A DNA stretch of 64,000 bases from Trichopria drosophilae (lineage: Eukaryota > Arthropoda > Insecta > Hymenoptera > Diapriidae). Made by a program: the position numbers and the translations under genes. Position 1 is the stretch's first letter, and each line of letters opens with the position of its first letter. Below the pieces are notes generated by a model, which saw only the letters and a program-made list of their open reading frames with translations, searched no databases and was not told the origin of the DNA. Positions 10,649-21,831 of this stretch are shown piece after piece. The stretch spans positions 87,720,001 through 87,784,000 of the forward strand of contig CM059582.1 of the NCBI GenBank assembly GCA_030407085.1, read 5' to 3'.

Positions 10649-11028
10649 TCAATTCTCAAAACTTGCTAAGAGAAGCGGATCTTTCAAAAGCATTGCTCCT
10701 CTTCGAGCTCGGGCACTTCGACCCCTCACTCTTCCACAATTAAATTGTGGACGGAGATAACCCGCTCCGCTCTCTTCCACAAGTCCCCTGCGGGGGCTGA
10801 AACGTGACAGCGGGTCGGGTGGGGAGAACTTGTACTTCCATGCACTCGTTGCATTCTCGGCGAATCGTTCCGATTCGACGACATCCGTAACACTGCCGGG
10901 GCTTCGGGCATGCGCGCGCGAAATGGCTCGTCCCGCCAATCTGTGTCGTCCTTCTCATCGGCGAATCTTCCCTTTAATGGCCGCCCGAATGTCTTACACG
11001 TGCGTAGGACGATGGGCTCGTTTCGCAC
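10649..11028 (-). pseudogene. gag zinc-knuckle segment of the gypsy remnant
   Basis: Overlapping minus-strand frames include a cysteine-rich motif CYGCRRIGTIRREC preceded by a second Cys-containing stretch (ARACPKP). This is a variant retroviral-type zinc knuckle in which Thr sits where His is usual. Nucleocapsid zinc knuckles bind the element RNA. The region is frame-broken. Confidence 0.6.
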
Positions 11029-11169
11029 CTATTGCTTGGTAACATGGTACCTACCCCGAATTTTTTGCAAAAATCGGAATTGTTTTTTCCAAAAACGTGG
11101 CCAGCAAAGAGTTCCGATACGTCTCAATATTACAGTCATCTTCTACAGTCCAACTGAGTACAGTCTCTC

Positions 11170-11308
11170 ATCATTCGTCGGTAGAGTCTTTCTGCTCTGT
11201 CAAGGCACTTCCTAGCTCTTCTTCGTCCAAATCGAACGCCCATTGCTCAACTGGCAAATCCTTCAACTCTTGCTTCGGAGTTAACTCTTCTTCATTCTCT
11301 CGTGACAT
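11170..11308 (-). pseudogene. gag N-terminal fragment of the gypsy remnant
   Basis: ATG at 11,308 (minus strand) opens an acidic Glu/Asp/Lys-rich segment of about 45 codons beginning MSRENEEEL, followed by a stop. Its position just upstream of the zinc-knuckle segment fits the N-terminus of gag. The premature stop marks it as dead. Confidence 0.4.
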
Positions 11309-12406
11309 TTTTCACCGTTCTTTTCACAAAAGGGAAAAAAACACACCGAAACGAGAGATACCCAAAAAACAACAACAAAAAATAATAAATTTCCAACTTT
11401 TATATACCGTGACCTAAAAAAAAAACGTCACTGTACACCCTAGTGGGTCACGTAATTTTGGCCGATTACTGACCTAGGCCAGAACTGAAGGAAAAATCAA
11501 AAGTCTGAACCCAAATTTCTTCCACCACAATTCTCTTCCGGCAAAAAAACTTGAATTATCTTCTATCTTGAAGACCAATACAATAAATCTTATACGATTT
11601 GTATTATTTAAAAAAAAATAAATTATCCAAATTAATATACAGGGTTATCATTGACGGTCCACCGGAACATTCTTTAGTAAATTCCAAGAACATTTTTCCT
11701 TTGACAAAAGTTATTCAGCATTGAAATTCCCAAAGAAAGATGACTATTTTTACAATCACTCGGCTCGGGTTGCATCTATTTCGACGAATGAGGACTCATT
11801 TTAAAGGCTATTTCAAGTCCTGTAATTTACCTCTGAGACATTTCTTCCTGCGATAAATATTTCTCTTGTTATAGTCATAGAAAGAGAAAAATGCCGATTT
11901 TTGCTCTGTTTGGCTTCTAATTCATTTCGTTAAATAGTTAACGAAATACCATGCAACAAAAAGTTGTAGAGCTCGAGAAGGCGAAGAATTTTAAACCTTG
12001 TACGTTACGTTGCGATCAAAATTGAGCACGCGGGGAGTCTTATAGTGTGGAGGAATTAATAATAAACGCACATCGTGGAAAGGAAATCCGTTTTTCGATA
12101 ATTCTCTGATGTTTTCTGAACAGCTGAAAAATGTTGAAAGTTTTAGTTGCAATTTTATCTGAATTATTCATAGGGCCTTTAATATCTTATATATAAATTT
12201 AATAAAAATGAACATAAATCCTCATTTATAATGTTAAATAATTGTTAGTAACAAATAATTAATTTTATGAACAATTAAATGTAAATAGAAAGGGAACAAA
12301 AATGGAATGTTCAGATTGATTTTCCAGCTCTCTCGTGAGATGACTGAAGCATGTTGTGTAGTCCAAATATTTTCTTAAATGCACACGATTGTTAATTAGA
12401 ATATAA
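11309..12406. other. AT-rich stretch, no gene recognised
   Basis: Contains possible leader sequence of the minus-strand gypsy remnant (11,309-11,460, with an imperfect GTGACC...GGTCAC inverted pair at 11,409-11,453) and otherwise unremarkable AT-rich DNA with no supportable coding sequence. Confidence 0.4.
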
Positions 12407-12410
12407 TTAA

Positions 12411-13300
12411 GGGGAGGTTCTACTTCAAATCGACGAAAAATTTTTTTTTTGCTTTATTTTCATCCTTAGGGTCTTAAAAATGTGTAGTGAAAAGGATATT
12501 GCGCTATCTAATTTATTATACGAGTTATAGCGAATTAGGCGAGAGAGTGCGTCGGTCCAAAAACAGGTATAAATGCCCTCGGAGCGGCTTCGGAGATTGA
12601 AAAGAAAGCCAGAATTGAGAAAATCAACGCCCAAGTGCAGCAAAATATGATTTTTGAGGATGAGGAAGGTACCCTGTATGGCCCTGGAATAGCAGATTAG
12701 ATGTAAGTATTAAAAAACAAACATTACGATTTTTCCTTCATCGAACTTTAAACGTGTTTTTCTCGAAACACCTTTTTTTTGCGCGCTGCACACGATTCCG
12801 CTTGAACGGCTTGGCCGATTTTGACGATTCACGGCTTAAATTAAAGCTTTTTCAATTTAGGCGGCCTTCAGGAAGCGTTTTTTCAAAAAAAAAAATTTTT
12901 TATTACTTATTTTTTAACGTTAAAGCAACACAAAACGAGGAAAAACAGGGTTTTTTGTTAAAAGAGCCGCCATTTTGGTTTAAAAGCGTTTTTTAAAAAT
13001 CGGAAATCTATAAGGCCCCCAAATTTCATCTAGTTTAAGAATTTTTTTGATTTTTGTGTTTCAGATCACTTGGGATGGCTGCAGAGTGTGCAGCGCACAT
13101 CGGCTCTCGCTGCGGGTGGCTTGGATCAGCGAGGCCTACAGCCGACATTTTGGATTATTTTTTTTGAAAAAATGTTGTATTATTCTTAAAATATATATTA
13201 ATAAATGCCACAAAAAAATTTGTCACTAAATATTTACATTCGCTCAAAAAAAATCATGAAATTCAGTTACGTTTTCGGGCTTTCGTCGTAGAACCTCCCC
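12411..13300. mobile_element. Non-autonomous DNA transposon flanked by TTAA
   Basis: It starts GGGGAGGTTCTAC and ends GTAGAACCTCCCC, a perfect 13 bp terminal inverted repeat, with TTAA directly outside both ends (12,407-12,410 and 13,301-13,304). The size is 890 bp. Short internal frames show no transposase. TTAA duplication is the hallmark of piggyBac and also of Kolobok-type elements; the termini alone do not decide between them. Confidence 0.8.
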
Positions 13301-13591
13301 TTAAAATTGAAGCATTTAGAATAGTAATTATACTTCTTCATAATATGCCTAAATCCATAAGGTAGGATAGAGGGGCGCAAGACGTGAGGGACAGAACGTA
13401 ATGCTGATTTTTTTTTATTATGCTACGGTCACTAGGTCCTAATGCGGGGAAAGAAAGCCACATACACAGAGAGAAAGAGAGATGACTATAATTTATTCTT
13501 TTCTTTGTTTTTTTCCATAATCGTAGGTTCTCATTAAGTGATTCATTCTCTTTAACGCAATGCATTAGATCATTTTTGTATAATTATTTTT

Positions 13592-14065
13592 GTCGACGTG
13601 ATGGTCGTGCGGGCTAAGGCGTAAATCTTAGTCCGCCTGAACTGAGCGTCGCGAAGGTCCCGAGTTCGAATCCCCGCCCGTGCAATTTTCTCTGCTTATG
13701 TCCAGTGCGGAATAACCGGGGAACCTTGCTGGGCGAAGGTGCGAATTTGGGACCGTTGCCGATCCCCGTCGGCAGTTATCGGTACCGTCAGCGTCTTACT
13801 CGCGGTCGCTACGTCGTGGGTCTTATATCGGATAAAGATGGGATAAGCACCGCTGCGTACTCGCTATGGCATATACCGCCGAATCTGTTGGTGGTACCGA
13901 TATTGGGGCAGGGGGGACTGGCTCTGGGTGGCTGCTGTGTTGTGTATCTAGTTCTGTCATATACCGTATTTGTCCAGTACCTCTCCACCCGAGAGCCGAC
14001 CCGCAAATAGACTATAATTGTCATTAACGCGGGGGGAAATTACCTGTCCTTTGTCCTTTTTGTCC
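13592..14065 (+). mobile_element. tRNA-derived SINE, copy 1
   Basis: A tRNA-like head (about 13,598-13,685) has an A-box-like segment and a clear B box (GAGTTCGAATCC). It looks like a class II (long variable arm) tRNA with the 3' end CCCGCCCGTGCA. A ~350 bp unrelated body and a tail of GTCCTTT repeats follow. The flanks are an 18 bp target duplication TTTTGTATAATTATTTTT at 13,574-13,591 and 14,066-14,083. A second copy lies at 31,604-32,086 in the opposite orientation. SINEs depend on LINE machinery in trans; the repeated tail suggests the partner LINE has the same 3' repeats. Confidence 0.85.
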
Positions 14066-14488
14066 TTTTGTATAATTATTTTTAGTCGCACTGTTTTGGA
14101 AATACGTTTTGCATTTGATAAGGTATCTCAAAATAAAAAGATAGAAATATTTATTTTGACAAGCTTGGTGAGCACGTGTCCTTGATAATCCGATAAATTA
14201 ATTTGCATATTTTTAAATGTTTATTACCTAAAAAATAACGAAATTTATCTTCCATCTTGAATGATCAAAAAACGTCCTTTATTTTTCGACGATTTCAAAT
14301 CACTGAATAACATACCCCCACAAGTAGTGGCTCGTATGTTAAACTTTTCCACTTCGAGCTATGATAAAAGCTGCTGCGATTGAAGTCTGAATCAGTCTAC
14401 ATAGTCTACAATAAATAGTAGTAGTGACGATGAACCGATTGCGATTGGTGGAGAATATGAAAATAAAAGAAACACGGTAGACAGTTAT

Positions 14489-16560
14489 ATGTCGGTTTTG
14501 GAGTACGATCCTGGCGATGATTGCGATTTGAGATCGGAAATCTCTGACGATGAGAAAATGTGCGACTCCTTCAGTAATCTGGATAGAGAAATTGACGAAA
14601 TTCAAGAAACATGCAGTGAAAATGAAGTTCCGAATGCAGCATTAAATGAATCGCGCGAATCAAATAATACAAGTATGAACAAGTAAGCGTTATATTATCG
14701 AAATCTTTTAACGTATTGATTAACACAAAATCCGTAGGACTAGCCATTTGAAGGGGGCGTGAGACTTATGTAGAAAAAGCACGAAAAAATGCAAAAGGAA
14801 AAACAAATAAAAAAGTCTATAAATGTAAATACTGTAACAAAAAGGTTCAGAGATTGCCGAGACATTTGATTGCAAGGCATTCTGATGAAACGAGTGTTAA
14901 AAAACTAAAGAAATTAAAATAACAAGTGCCTGACAAAATAAGCCTCTTACAGAAAGGGAAAAATGTCGTCGAAAGTTCCTTAATGTCATTAGAAATAATG
15001 GAAGTCATCCAAATGATCTTGCAGCAAACCCCGGCGAGGATCTTATCCTCGTATGACATCCAAAGGAAAATGGACCGCCTAAACTTGTGTCGAATTTCAT
15101 GCGCTGCCCCAAACGTTGTACGGTTTGTACGCTAAAGCAACGGTACACAAGCATGTTCATATTTGTACGCAACAATCCCATGCACTCACTCGTAGTGTCC
15201 GCGCCATATCGAGAATGACGTTGGGGGACATTCACGAGAGAGCGGACTCTCGCTTTATTGAAGTGGCTGGCAGTTTGCGGATCGATGATGTAGGTACGAC
15301 AATCAGAAACGACTGGTTATTGGTTGTGTGTGGAAATACGGAAACTATGAAATATCGGCAAGAAAAGCAAAATAAAGCATAACTTATAAGTTCAAAATTA
15401 ATACGGGTTGCTCGTTTATTTTTGGCATCAATTTGGCATTAATTTACGATCCGGCATTATATAACGATTTTGAGAAAACGGTTAATGTGTTAGGTCAGTA
15501 TGACGAAGAGAAGGATACGTATAAAGTTCCCTCTAATGCTGCAGAAATTAATAATAATGCGTAATCGTCAATCTTCCGAAAATTGAAAATTGACGGAAAA
15601 GATAAAATCCAATTTGCTGACGACTTCATGACAGCATTCAAAGGATTCTATGGTAGGCAAGTCCTTAAAGCTATGAATGAAATACAAGCAGAGATAAATC
15701 GTCAAAAAGATCACACATTACCAAGTAAAGAAGATATTATAAAGCTCAATAATTACCTCTTTAAATCGCGGTCTTCAGCTTATTAAACATTGAAAAAGAA
15801 GTTTCAGTACATAACGTGGAAATCTCTTCTTGAATCATGCTTAACATGTTTACAGCTATTTAGTAAGCGTTGAGCGGGAGAAATCGAAAGATTAAGGATT
15901 GACAATTTCAAAAAAAATTCAAGCCATTGATGAGAAAACGTATCCTGATGTATTTCGCGCTTTATATGATACTTCGAAGGAACTAGTTAAAAAATACAAG
16001 AGAATATTGATTCGCGGTGAGAAAAATAGAACCTTTGCATTATTATTGGATCAGGCTACAATTCAATGTCTTAATCTAGTTCTGCGACATCGCGATGAAG
16101 CAACAGTTTCCACTAACAATCCTTACGTTTTTTTTTACCCGGGAATCGCTGCAGTTCCGACAAACATGCCGACGCTTGCAGGCTGATGCGAAAATTTGCA
16201 AGTGTATGTGACGCTGATAATCTTGATCAATTAGGGGCACATTACTGAGAAAGCACATAGCGAACGAGTGTATATCACTGAATTTATCTAACACAGAAGT
16301 TAAAGATTTGGCCAATTTTATGGGTCACAGCGAGTCTATTCATTTCTCGCACTACCGTCAATAAATTTCTTCTCGCGATATCGTTAATAATTGCTAGAAC
16401 GAGCTCAAGGTGCTACGTATAATGATGATGGAAGTATGTGTGAAGAAGACGAAGCCGAATTAAATGACGATGGAGAAACCGAATTAAATGACGATGAAGA
16501 AGCCGAATCAAATGAAGAAGAAGAACAAGGTCCAAGTCCTGCCCGTAAGTACACTTAGAT
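14489..16560 (+). pseudogene. Broken Crypton-like tyrosine recombinase gene
   Basis: Pieces of one protein lie in order over shifted frames: an acidic N-terminus (14,489-14,683); a C2H2-like finger KCKYCNKKVQRLPRHLIARH (near 14,820-14,880); middle segments (14,926-15,135, 15,583-15,786, 15,899-16,186); and a C-terminal recombinase-like segment near 16,165-16,365. That last segment includes a RKHIA-type Arg motif, LANFMGHS and HYR. An acidic tandem tail follows (16,440-16,545). The order finger plus tyrosine-recombinase core with late HxxR/GH and Tyr motifs resembles a multicopy invertebrate family related to Crypton elements. Many stops and frameshifts make it non-functional. Family assignment is by pattern only; no ends or target duplications were found. 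Confidence 0.5.
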
Positions 16561-16604
16561 CTATAAATAATGCAGCTTTTCTATTTTAACAGTACAAGGA
16601 CGTA

Positions 16605-16619
16605 GGGGGGGGGGGGGGG
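16605..16619 (+). repeat. Poly-G run (15 G)
   Basis: An uninterrupted run of 15 G in AT-rich DNA, capable of forming a G-quadruplex-like structure. It is also a likely site of sequencing length error. Confidence 0.9.
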
Positions 16620-17022
16620 AAATACCGAACACCCACATATTTAAGTACACCAAGGGTCCGCTATTTTTGTCTCTATTTTCATAGGTTAACCTGTATCTCC
16701 GGTTACCTAATTGGCGACATATATTTTGTCCCTTGGTAGAAATCACAAAGGTAAATACAGAAATGATGTATTACATTCTAGAATATGTCGATTAACTAAT
16801 TTCAGTTATTATGTTATTAGGTACATAATAGGGGAAGATGGTAATTCGTTCTCTTTGGAACTTACCAGTCGATGAATAACTTTAACAAACGAAAGCATCT
16901 GCTATATAATTTACTGTGTCAAAATTGCGCAATTGAATAAATTTGTATAAAACCTAACATAAACTAGTAGTCCCGACCCTGCAGCCCCCAACATTTTCTC
17001 CGCATTTTCTCCGTAAATGTCA

Positions 17023-17108
17023 TTTGCGGAGAGAATGTCTCAAAACCTGGAGTAATTACAGAGAAATCTCCGTATTTTCGAATGCTTTTGAGACATTTTC
17101 TCTGCAAA
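17023..17108. repeat. Hairpin with 23 bp stem, probable MITE core
   Basis: TTTGCGGAGAGAATGTCTCA (17,023 on) pairs with TGAGACATTTTCTCTGCAAA (17,089-17,108); about 40 bp separates the arms. Further out, ACCCTGCAG (near 16,976) and CCAGGGT (near 17,124) may be worn terminal repeats, suggesting an element of about 160 bp. Target duplication not determined. Confidence 0.6.
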
Positions 17109-17346
17109 ATAATTTTTTTCCGCCAGGGTTTGGCTGAGTTCGTTTCGTATAATCTATAATTGAACTGCATTCAGTAGACCCAGTTAATTAATTTAAAATA
17201 AAATACTTATGAATGAAAATTATTATTTTCAAAATTTCGGCCCCCACTGCAGACCAGCATTCGCAGTCTAGATGTGCCCAGACCACTCCATAGTTTTCGA
17301 CATCAAATTATCCCACTTCTTAATTTTTCGTTGGGCAAGTGGGCAC

Positions 17347-17480
17347 AACTACGGAATGGCACACCGGTATGTCAAAAACTACGAAGCAGTACACCCGGAC
17401 GACGAAAAATATGGATCGGCACACCTGTATAATGAAGAACTATGGCGCAGAACACCTGGACAACGAAAACTATTAAGCGG
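17347..17480 (+). repeat. 30 bp minisatellite, 4.5 units
   Basis: Units start at 17,347, 17,377, 17,407, 17,438 and 17,468 with the consensus AACTATGGA...GCACACC. Because 30 is divisible by three, the block is open for translation over 17,272-17,514 as a degenerate ten-residue repeat (NYGMAHRYVK, NYEAVHPDDE and so on). No known domain; treated as a repeat and not a gene. Confidence 0.75.
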
Positions 17481-17514
17481 TATGGATATGAAATTGAAAC
17501 TAGCAGTATGGTAA

Positions 17515-18770
17515 TTGATAAACGTAATTTTTTTCTAACCGTGTTACGGTCTCAGAATCGCTGCTTCTTATAAAGAAATAATTACGTAGTTGAAAACCTT
17601 TTCTTAATCCGAATCTGCTGCTGCAGACCCACTGCTAATTTCAGCTTCATCGGCTGGATGCTGAAAACTGTGGAGCGTTATGTTTCCGCCATATTGATTC
17701 CGTCATTCTGAATTTCGAGAATCCGATGACGGATTCGTAATAAGCGATACAAAAACATAAAGATAGTGATTTTCACAACATTTTATAAGTATTGTGATCA
17801 AATATTTTTAAAAAATTATAATTTACAGAATGTTATAACATTTCTACCATTTTGAAGATGTTACAGTGATGTACGATAAAGAACAATTTTTTGTCCTTAC
17901 AATTCAAGTATTCCGTGCACTATCGTGCATAGTTTCAGCTGCATCCTGTAATTCTAAGTGACTCAAAAAAATTGTTGAAAAAAATATTTCCGAGTTTTTC
18001 AGAATTTTTCCTCAAATTTAGCGCCATATTGAATTTTCTGCTGGTTGAATCTCAATTTTGACCGCGGCATCTTGATGAGCGACCCCAAAAACATTGGAAT
18101 ATGAACTGACGTCTTAATTCGAGTCTGATTTATTCGATGCTTTGGTTTCTAAAACATCGTTCGAAAAGAATAAAAAATTCTGGGTGTTAATGGGTTATTA
18201 GTATCTCGACTATTTTCTTAATTCTATCTCGTAGCCTATATATTTTGACACTATATATATCATAATTAAAGGTATTATTTTTTAATTTGGTGTTGCAGTT
18301 ATTTAAAGAAATATATCTGATTTTAAAAAACTCGTGTGTAATGTTTTATTTAAAAATGGTGATTTTATTTTGTTACATCAATCGAAACAGCAGGTTGTAA
18401 AATATTAGAAATGATCAATGTACCATTTTTCTTCCAATTTTTAAATACCGAAATATCGCTTCAAGTTCATGACTTACTTTTGTATATTCCGACGTTAAAA
18501 GTTTAAGTTACACATGCATAGCGAGTTTTAGATGAATTCAGCAACTTTACGCAGTTTTGTCAACCTCTGACGGAACCGAAATTTTGTATTTACATCTTTA
18601 AGCCGTCATAACTATGACGCCATTTTGAAATATGCATATATGCCACACGACTTTCGATTTCCCTTTTAAAACCGAACATTTTGAGCCCTCATACGTGAAA
18701 ATCCGTCCATACCAATTTTGGGCAGAGGTTTGACCCGCTTGACGCGGAGCGTCCCAGATATATATATCCC
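17515..18770. other. Non-coding stretch, no gene recognised
   Basis: AT-rich sequence. Around 17,980-18,110 it carries a minus-strand, worn copy of the dispersed repeat also seen at 57.6-57.8 kb and inside the palindrome arms (35.2 kb, 43.0 kb). No supportable coding sequence. Confidence 0.4.
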
Positions 18771-18771
18771 C

Positions 18772-18826
18772 GTGTTGAGTCGAGTGGCAAAACACGTTAC
18801 AGTGCTATCTATCACGAGACTCAACA
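18772..18826. repeat. Hairpin preceding tandem array
   Basis: CCGTGTTGAGTC and GACTCAACACGG form a perfect 12 bp stem with a loop of about 30 bp, immediately before the 18.84-19.34 kb tandem array. Confidence 0.6.
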
Positions 18827-18840
18827 CGGAGATAATTTCA

Positions 18841-19340
18841 GGGGGGACTGGTCTTCAAGAATCGCTAATATTTAGAATGGGTGCAATTTCCGAAATGATC
18901 TGATCACCTTGTAGGGGGGACTGCTCCGAAGAAGCGCTAGTGTTTATTTTGCTGATGACGTCATTCGGCTCTTTTTGAATGGCACCTATATGTTAAGAAT
19001 CTACCGGGAGGCTTTTATTCAAGGGGAAATGTTGTCATTATAGGGGGGACTGCTCCGAAGAAGCGCTAATTTTGAATATGGAAACAATTTTAGAATTCGG
19101 ATTGATATTTGTTATGAATCTGCCGGGAGGCTTTAATCCAAGGGGGGATGTTGTCATTATACGGGGGACTGCTCCGAAGAAGCGCTAATTTTTAATATGG
19201 CAACAATTTAGAATTAGATGTTTGTTATGAATCTACCGGGAGGCTTTTATCCAAGGGGAAATGTTGTCATTATATGGGGGACTGCTCCGAAGAAGCACTA
19301 ATTTTTAATAAGTCGACAATTTAGAAGTGGAATTAGTATG
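18841..19340 (+). repeat. Tandem array, units of 113-129 bp
   Basis: Units begin at about 18,841, 18,914, 19,043, 19,163 and 19,276. Each starts GGGGGACTGCTCCGAAGAAG and, where complete, ends with CTACCGGGAGGC...AAATGTTGTCATTATA. The first unit is short (73 bp) and diverged; the last is truncated. The unit is too long and too variable for CRISPR. It may be a subterminal repeat of a large element or a small satellite. Confidence 0.8.
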
Positions 19341-21623
19341 TTAAGAATTAATAATTGATAATTATAAAAGTAGGTGTAATTCGGACTTATTATTCAGTAT
19401 TTAATTTTAATTTGATTATTCCCTGAAATAATATATTGCATGCGATAAATATTTCAGGCATAAACATGGGTATTCGTATTTGCTTTGTTTTGGAAGTCGG
19501 ATCAAGGACGGCCTTGTTTTCGATTTCCAGAAGTACGAGACCTAAACATCCAGGGTATATCATCAAGGGGGGGGGGGCGACGCGTGGAGATTCTGGAATG
19601 TTCGTGAAGGAGAGGGTACGCGAGGGCGACGTGCCGAAACTTCGTGAACATTCGAGAAGGATTAAGAAAATAGTACCGGGAGGGGACGGCCAGTCCGTTG
19701 GTAGCAGCTCTGGAGCCGATAGGTACGCCTGGTCATCAAAAGGTACCAACAGCCCTGAGCACGAATACTTTTCGGCTACGAAGTCTTCCGTACGCCAATA
19801 ATTCGATTCTTTATGTTCACGGCTGTTTAAATAAAATGCACTTTTCCGATTGTCCGTTGCCGTTTCGCGAGTCAAAGTGAAAGTGAAAAACGCGAATCGC
19901 CTTCGGTTATCTGAGTCAGGTCTTCGGTTCGTATCGCGTTTCGGTAAATTGCTGCTTTAGCCGCGAAGCTGTCTATGGTTATCTTCCGGGAATCTTTCCT
20001 TTCGCAGAGAATATCTCGAGTAGATTCTTTAACGCGACTGTGGTTACCTCTTGTCATTTTATTCGAAATATTCGGTAAAAATGTGGTTATCTTACGATTG
20101 TCTAGTTCTCGTTACTTTCGGAAGTACGAAGCCCAAAGGCCACGGCGTCGGTATCGTTAACTATCAGAAACGCGATCGAAGATCTTTCTCTTAAAATTCC
20201 GTGAGATGCTTCGGTAAGAGGATAACTTCGTCCTTTCAAGGACTTCAGGAAAAAGCCGTCACGTGTTTATCTTTTGTGATCGTTCGGTATCCGGGAGGAA
20301 TGACTAGTGGTTTGGGCGAACGTAAGATCGAATCTAGTGTGGTTATCTCTGTCGTTCGAAAGTGCGTGTCCGGTGATCGGAAATAGAGATGGTAACGAAA
20401 ACGGAATTAGGACGCGTGAAAAGCAAAGTCCGCCGAACGTGATGCTCTGTGAAGTCACATCGCGACGCCGACAAGATGACCGCCGGTTCCGATCCGCGGT
20501 CCGCGACGCGATCTTCAGTTGGCTTGGCGACCCGTTGATTAGCATGGTCGACATTTTAACTTCATAGTCTAGCTTCTTTTTATCGAAAACGCAAGCTTGT
20601 TAATTTAACCTTGGTTCGCTGGGTCGCTCTTGTGAGTGGTCGTATCTTGAGCTTCTTGGTTATCTTTTCACTCTGTTAGAGTGAACATTGTGGATATCTG
20701 TTATCCTGCCCCTCTTGTGAGGCGGTGATATATTACAAATTAACGAGCGGACTTTTTGTGCAATAAGAAGGTTTTTCTTGGGTAATACTCCAGCCGATCT
20801 GTCGACAAGGAAAGGACCATCCGTGCGATGCTAACTGGACCGGGCCCTCCGCGCGGTAAAGTTACCTAGATTGCCGATTCACGAGCAATCTTTGTGGGGC
20901 CAAGGCTATCTCGCACTGCCGGAAGATAGTGCCGTCTTTTTGTTATGTTTTTGTACGTGAGGCTAACTGTTTCTACGGAGACGCTAAAGTTGTTGCGTAT
21001 AAGTGTAAGTGTGTTAACTTGAATAGCAGTGTCCGCGGTAAACGATAGCGTCCGGGTGATCCGTGTCAATTTAGTAACGAAAGTGCTGATGGTTAGATTA
21101 GGGAATTCGGTAATTAATCGGTTTGTTAATTCATGCGGTAAATCCGAGTGGGTTTCGGGTAGCGTAATTTCGGTGAGTTGTTCGCGTTTAGTAGATTTCA
21201 GTAAAGGGGTATAATCTGTCAATTTGGTCGGTTTCGGTAAAGTTTCGTGTGCTGCAGATAACGTCGTTCAGTGTAGTTTCGGTATGAGATTCGTGTAGAT
21301 TCGTGTAGGCAGGATAGTGTCGTATTGGGGAGGGCGCGTGAGTATCAGACGAGCACGGTTCCGTCGGCCGTGGTCGCGGAGTCGTTAGTCTGCGCCAGAG
21401 AATACCGCCCTCTCCCTTGCCGAGCCGGGAACTCGGGGCTGAGCTAGCGGGCACACCAGCCCGCACGGTGCGCCCATAAATTTGTCGAGCTGGCGCCCTC
21501 TCTTACCATCCGGCGCGCCGTGCGGATTTTTGTGGCCCCCCGGAAAAAGTTCGGTTTTTGCAGGCGGCCACGAGCGATGACGACGGACGGGCGGAAGCGA
21601 AGAAGTTGGGGGCGGGGGTCACA

Positions 21624-21642
21624 ATATATATATATATATATA
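21624..21642. repeat. TA dinucleotide repeat
   Basis: Nine consecutive TA units directly before the left arm of the 21.65-21.83 kb inverted repeat. Confidence 0.85.
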
Positions 21643-21650
21643 AATATGAA

Positions 21651-21831
21651 TGTGCATGTTGGATTAAGACTAGAAAAACCATAGATGTGATTTATTTTCC
21701 ACACTGGAATCATGGTCATACCTTTTGGCGATTTCCCGTATATAAATAAATAAATAAATAAATAAATAAATATGTAAGCAAGGAAAATAAATCACACCTG
21801 TGGTTTTTCCAGTCTTAATCCAAAATGCACA
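21651..21831. repeat. Inverted repeat of ~50 bp around an (AAAT)n microsatellite
   Basis: TGTGCATGTTGGATTAAGAC (21,651 on) recurs inverted at 21,782-21,831, each arm including a GTGTGATTTATTTTCC-like end. The spacer holds (TAAA)n at 21,741-21,773. The right arm follows an AATAAA on the minus strand and looks like the R-U5 end of a minus-strand LTR; the left arm looks like the same end in plus orientation. Confidence 0.7.

Larger units (their letters stand above)
9541..11308 (-). mobile_element. Ty3/gypsy LTR retrotransposon remnant (gag-protease-RT start)
   Basis: Read right to left on the minus strand: a gag start, a zinc-knuckle segment, an aspartic protease segment and the very beginning of the reverse transcriptase, in normal Ty3/gypsy order. 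Frames are broken between segments. The rest of RT, RNase H and integrase are absent, and no LTR was identified. The block is GC-richer than its surroundings, which suggests a separate origin. Confidence 0.7.

Noticed and set aside
13598..13685. Stand-alone tRNA gene
   Set aside because: The tRNA-like head is part of a SINE with target duplications and a repeated tail; the acceptor stem does not pair well.
18841..19340. CRISPR-like array
   Set aside because: Units are 113-129 bp with similarity across the whole unit, no short repeat/unique spacer pattern, and the setting is eukaryotic.
19390..19875. 161-codon minus-strand ORF as a gene
   Set aside because: No domain, overlaps a 121-codon plus-strand ORF, lies in GC-rich DNA where stops are rare, and contains a homopolymer G run.
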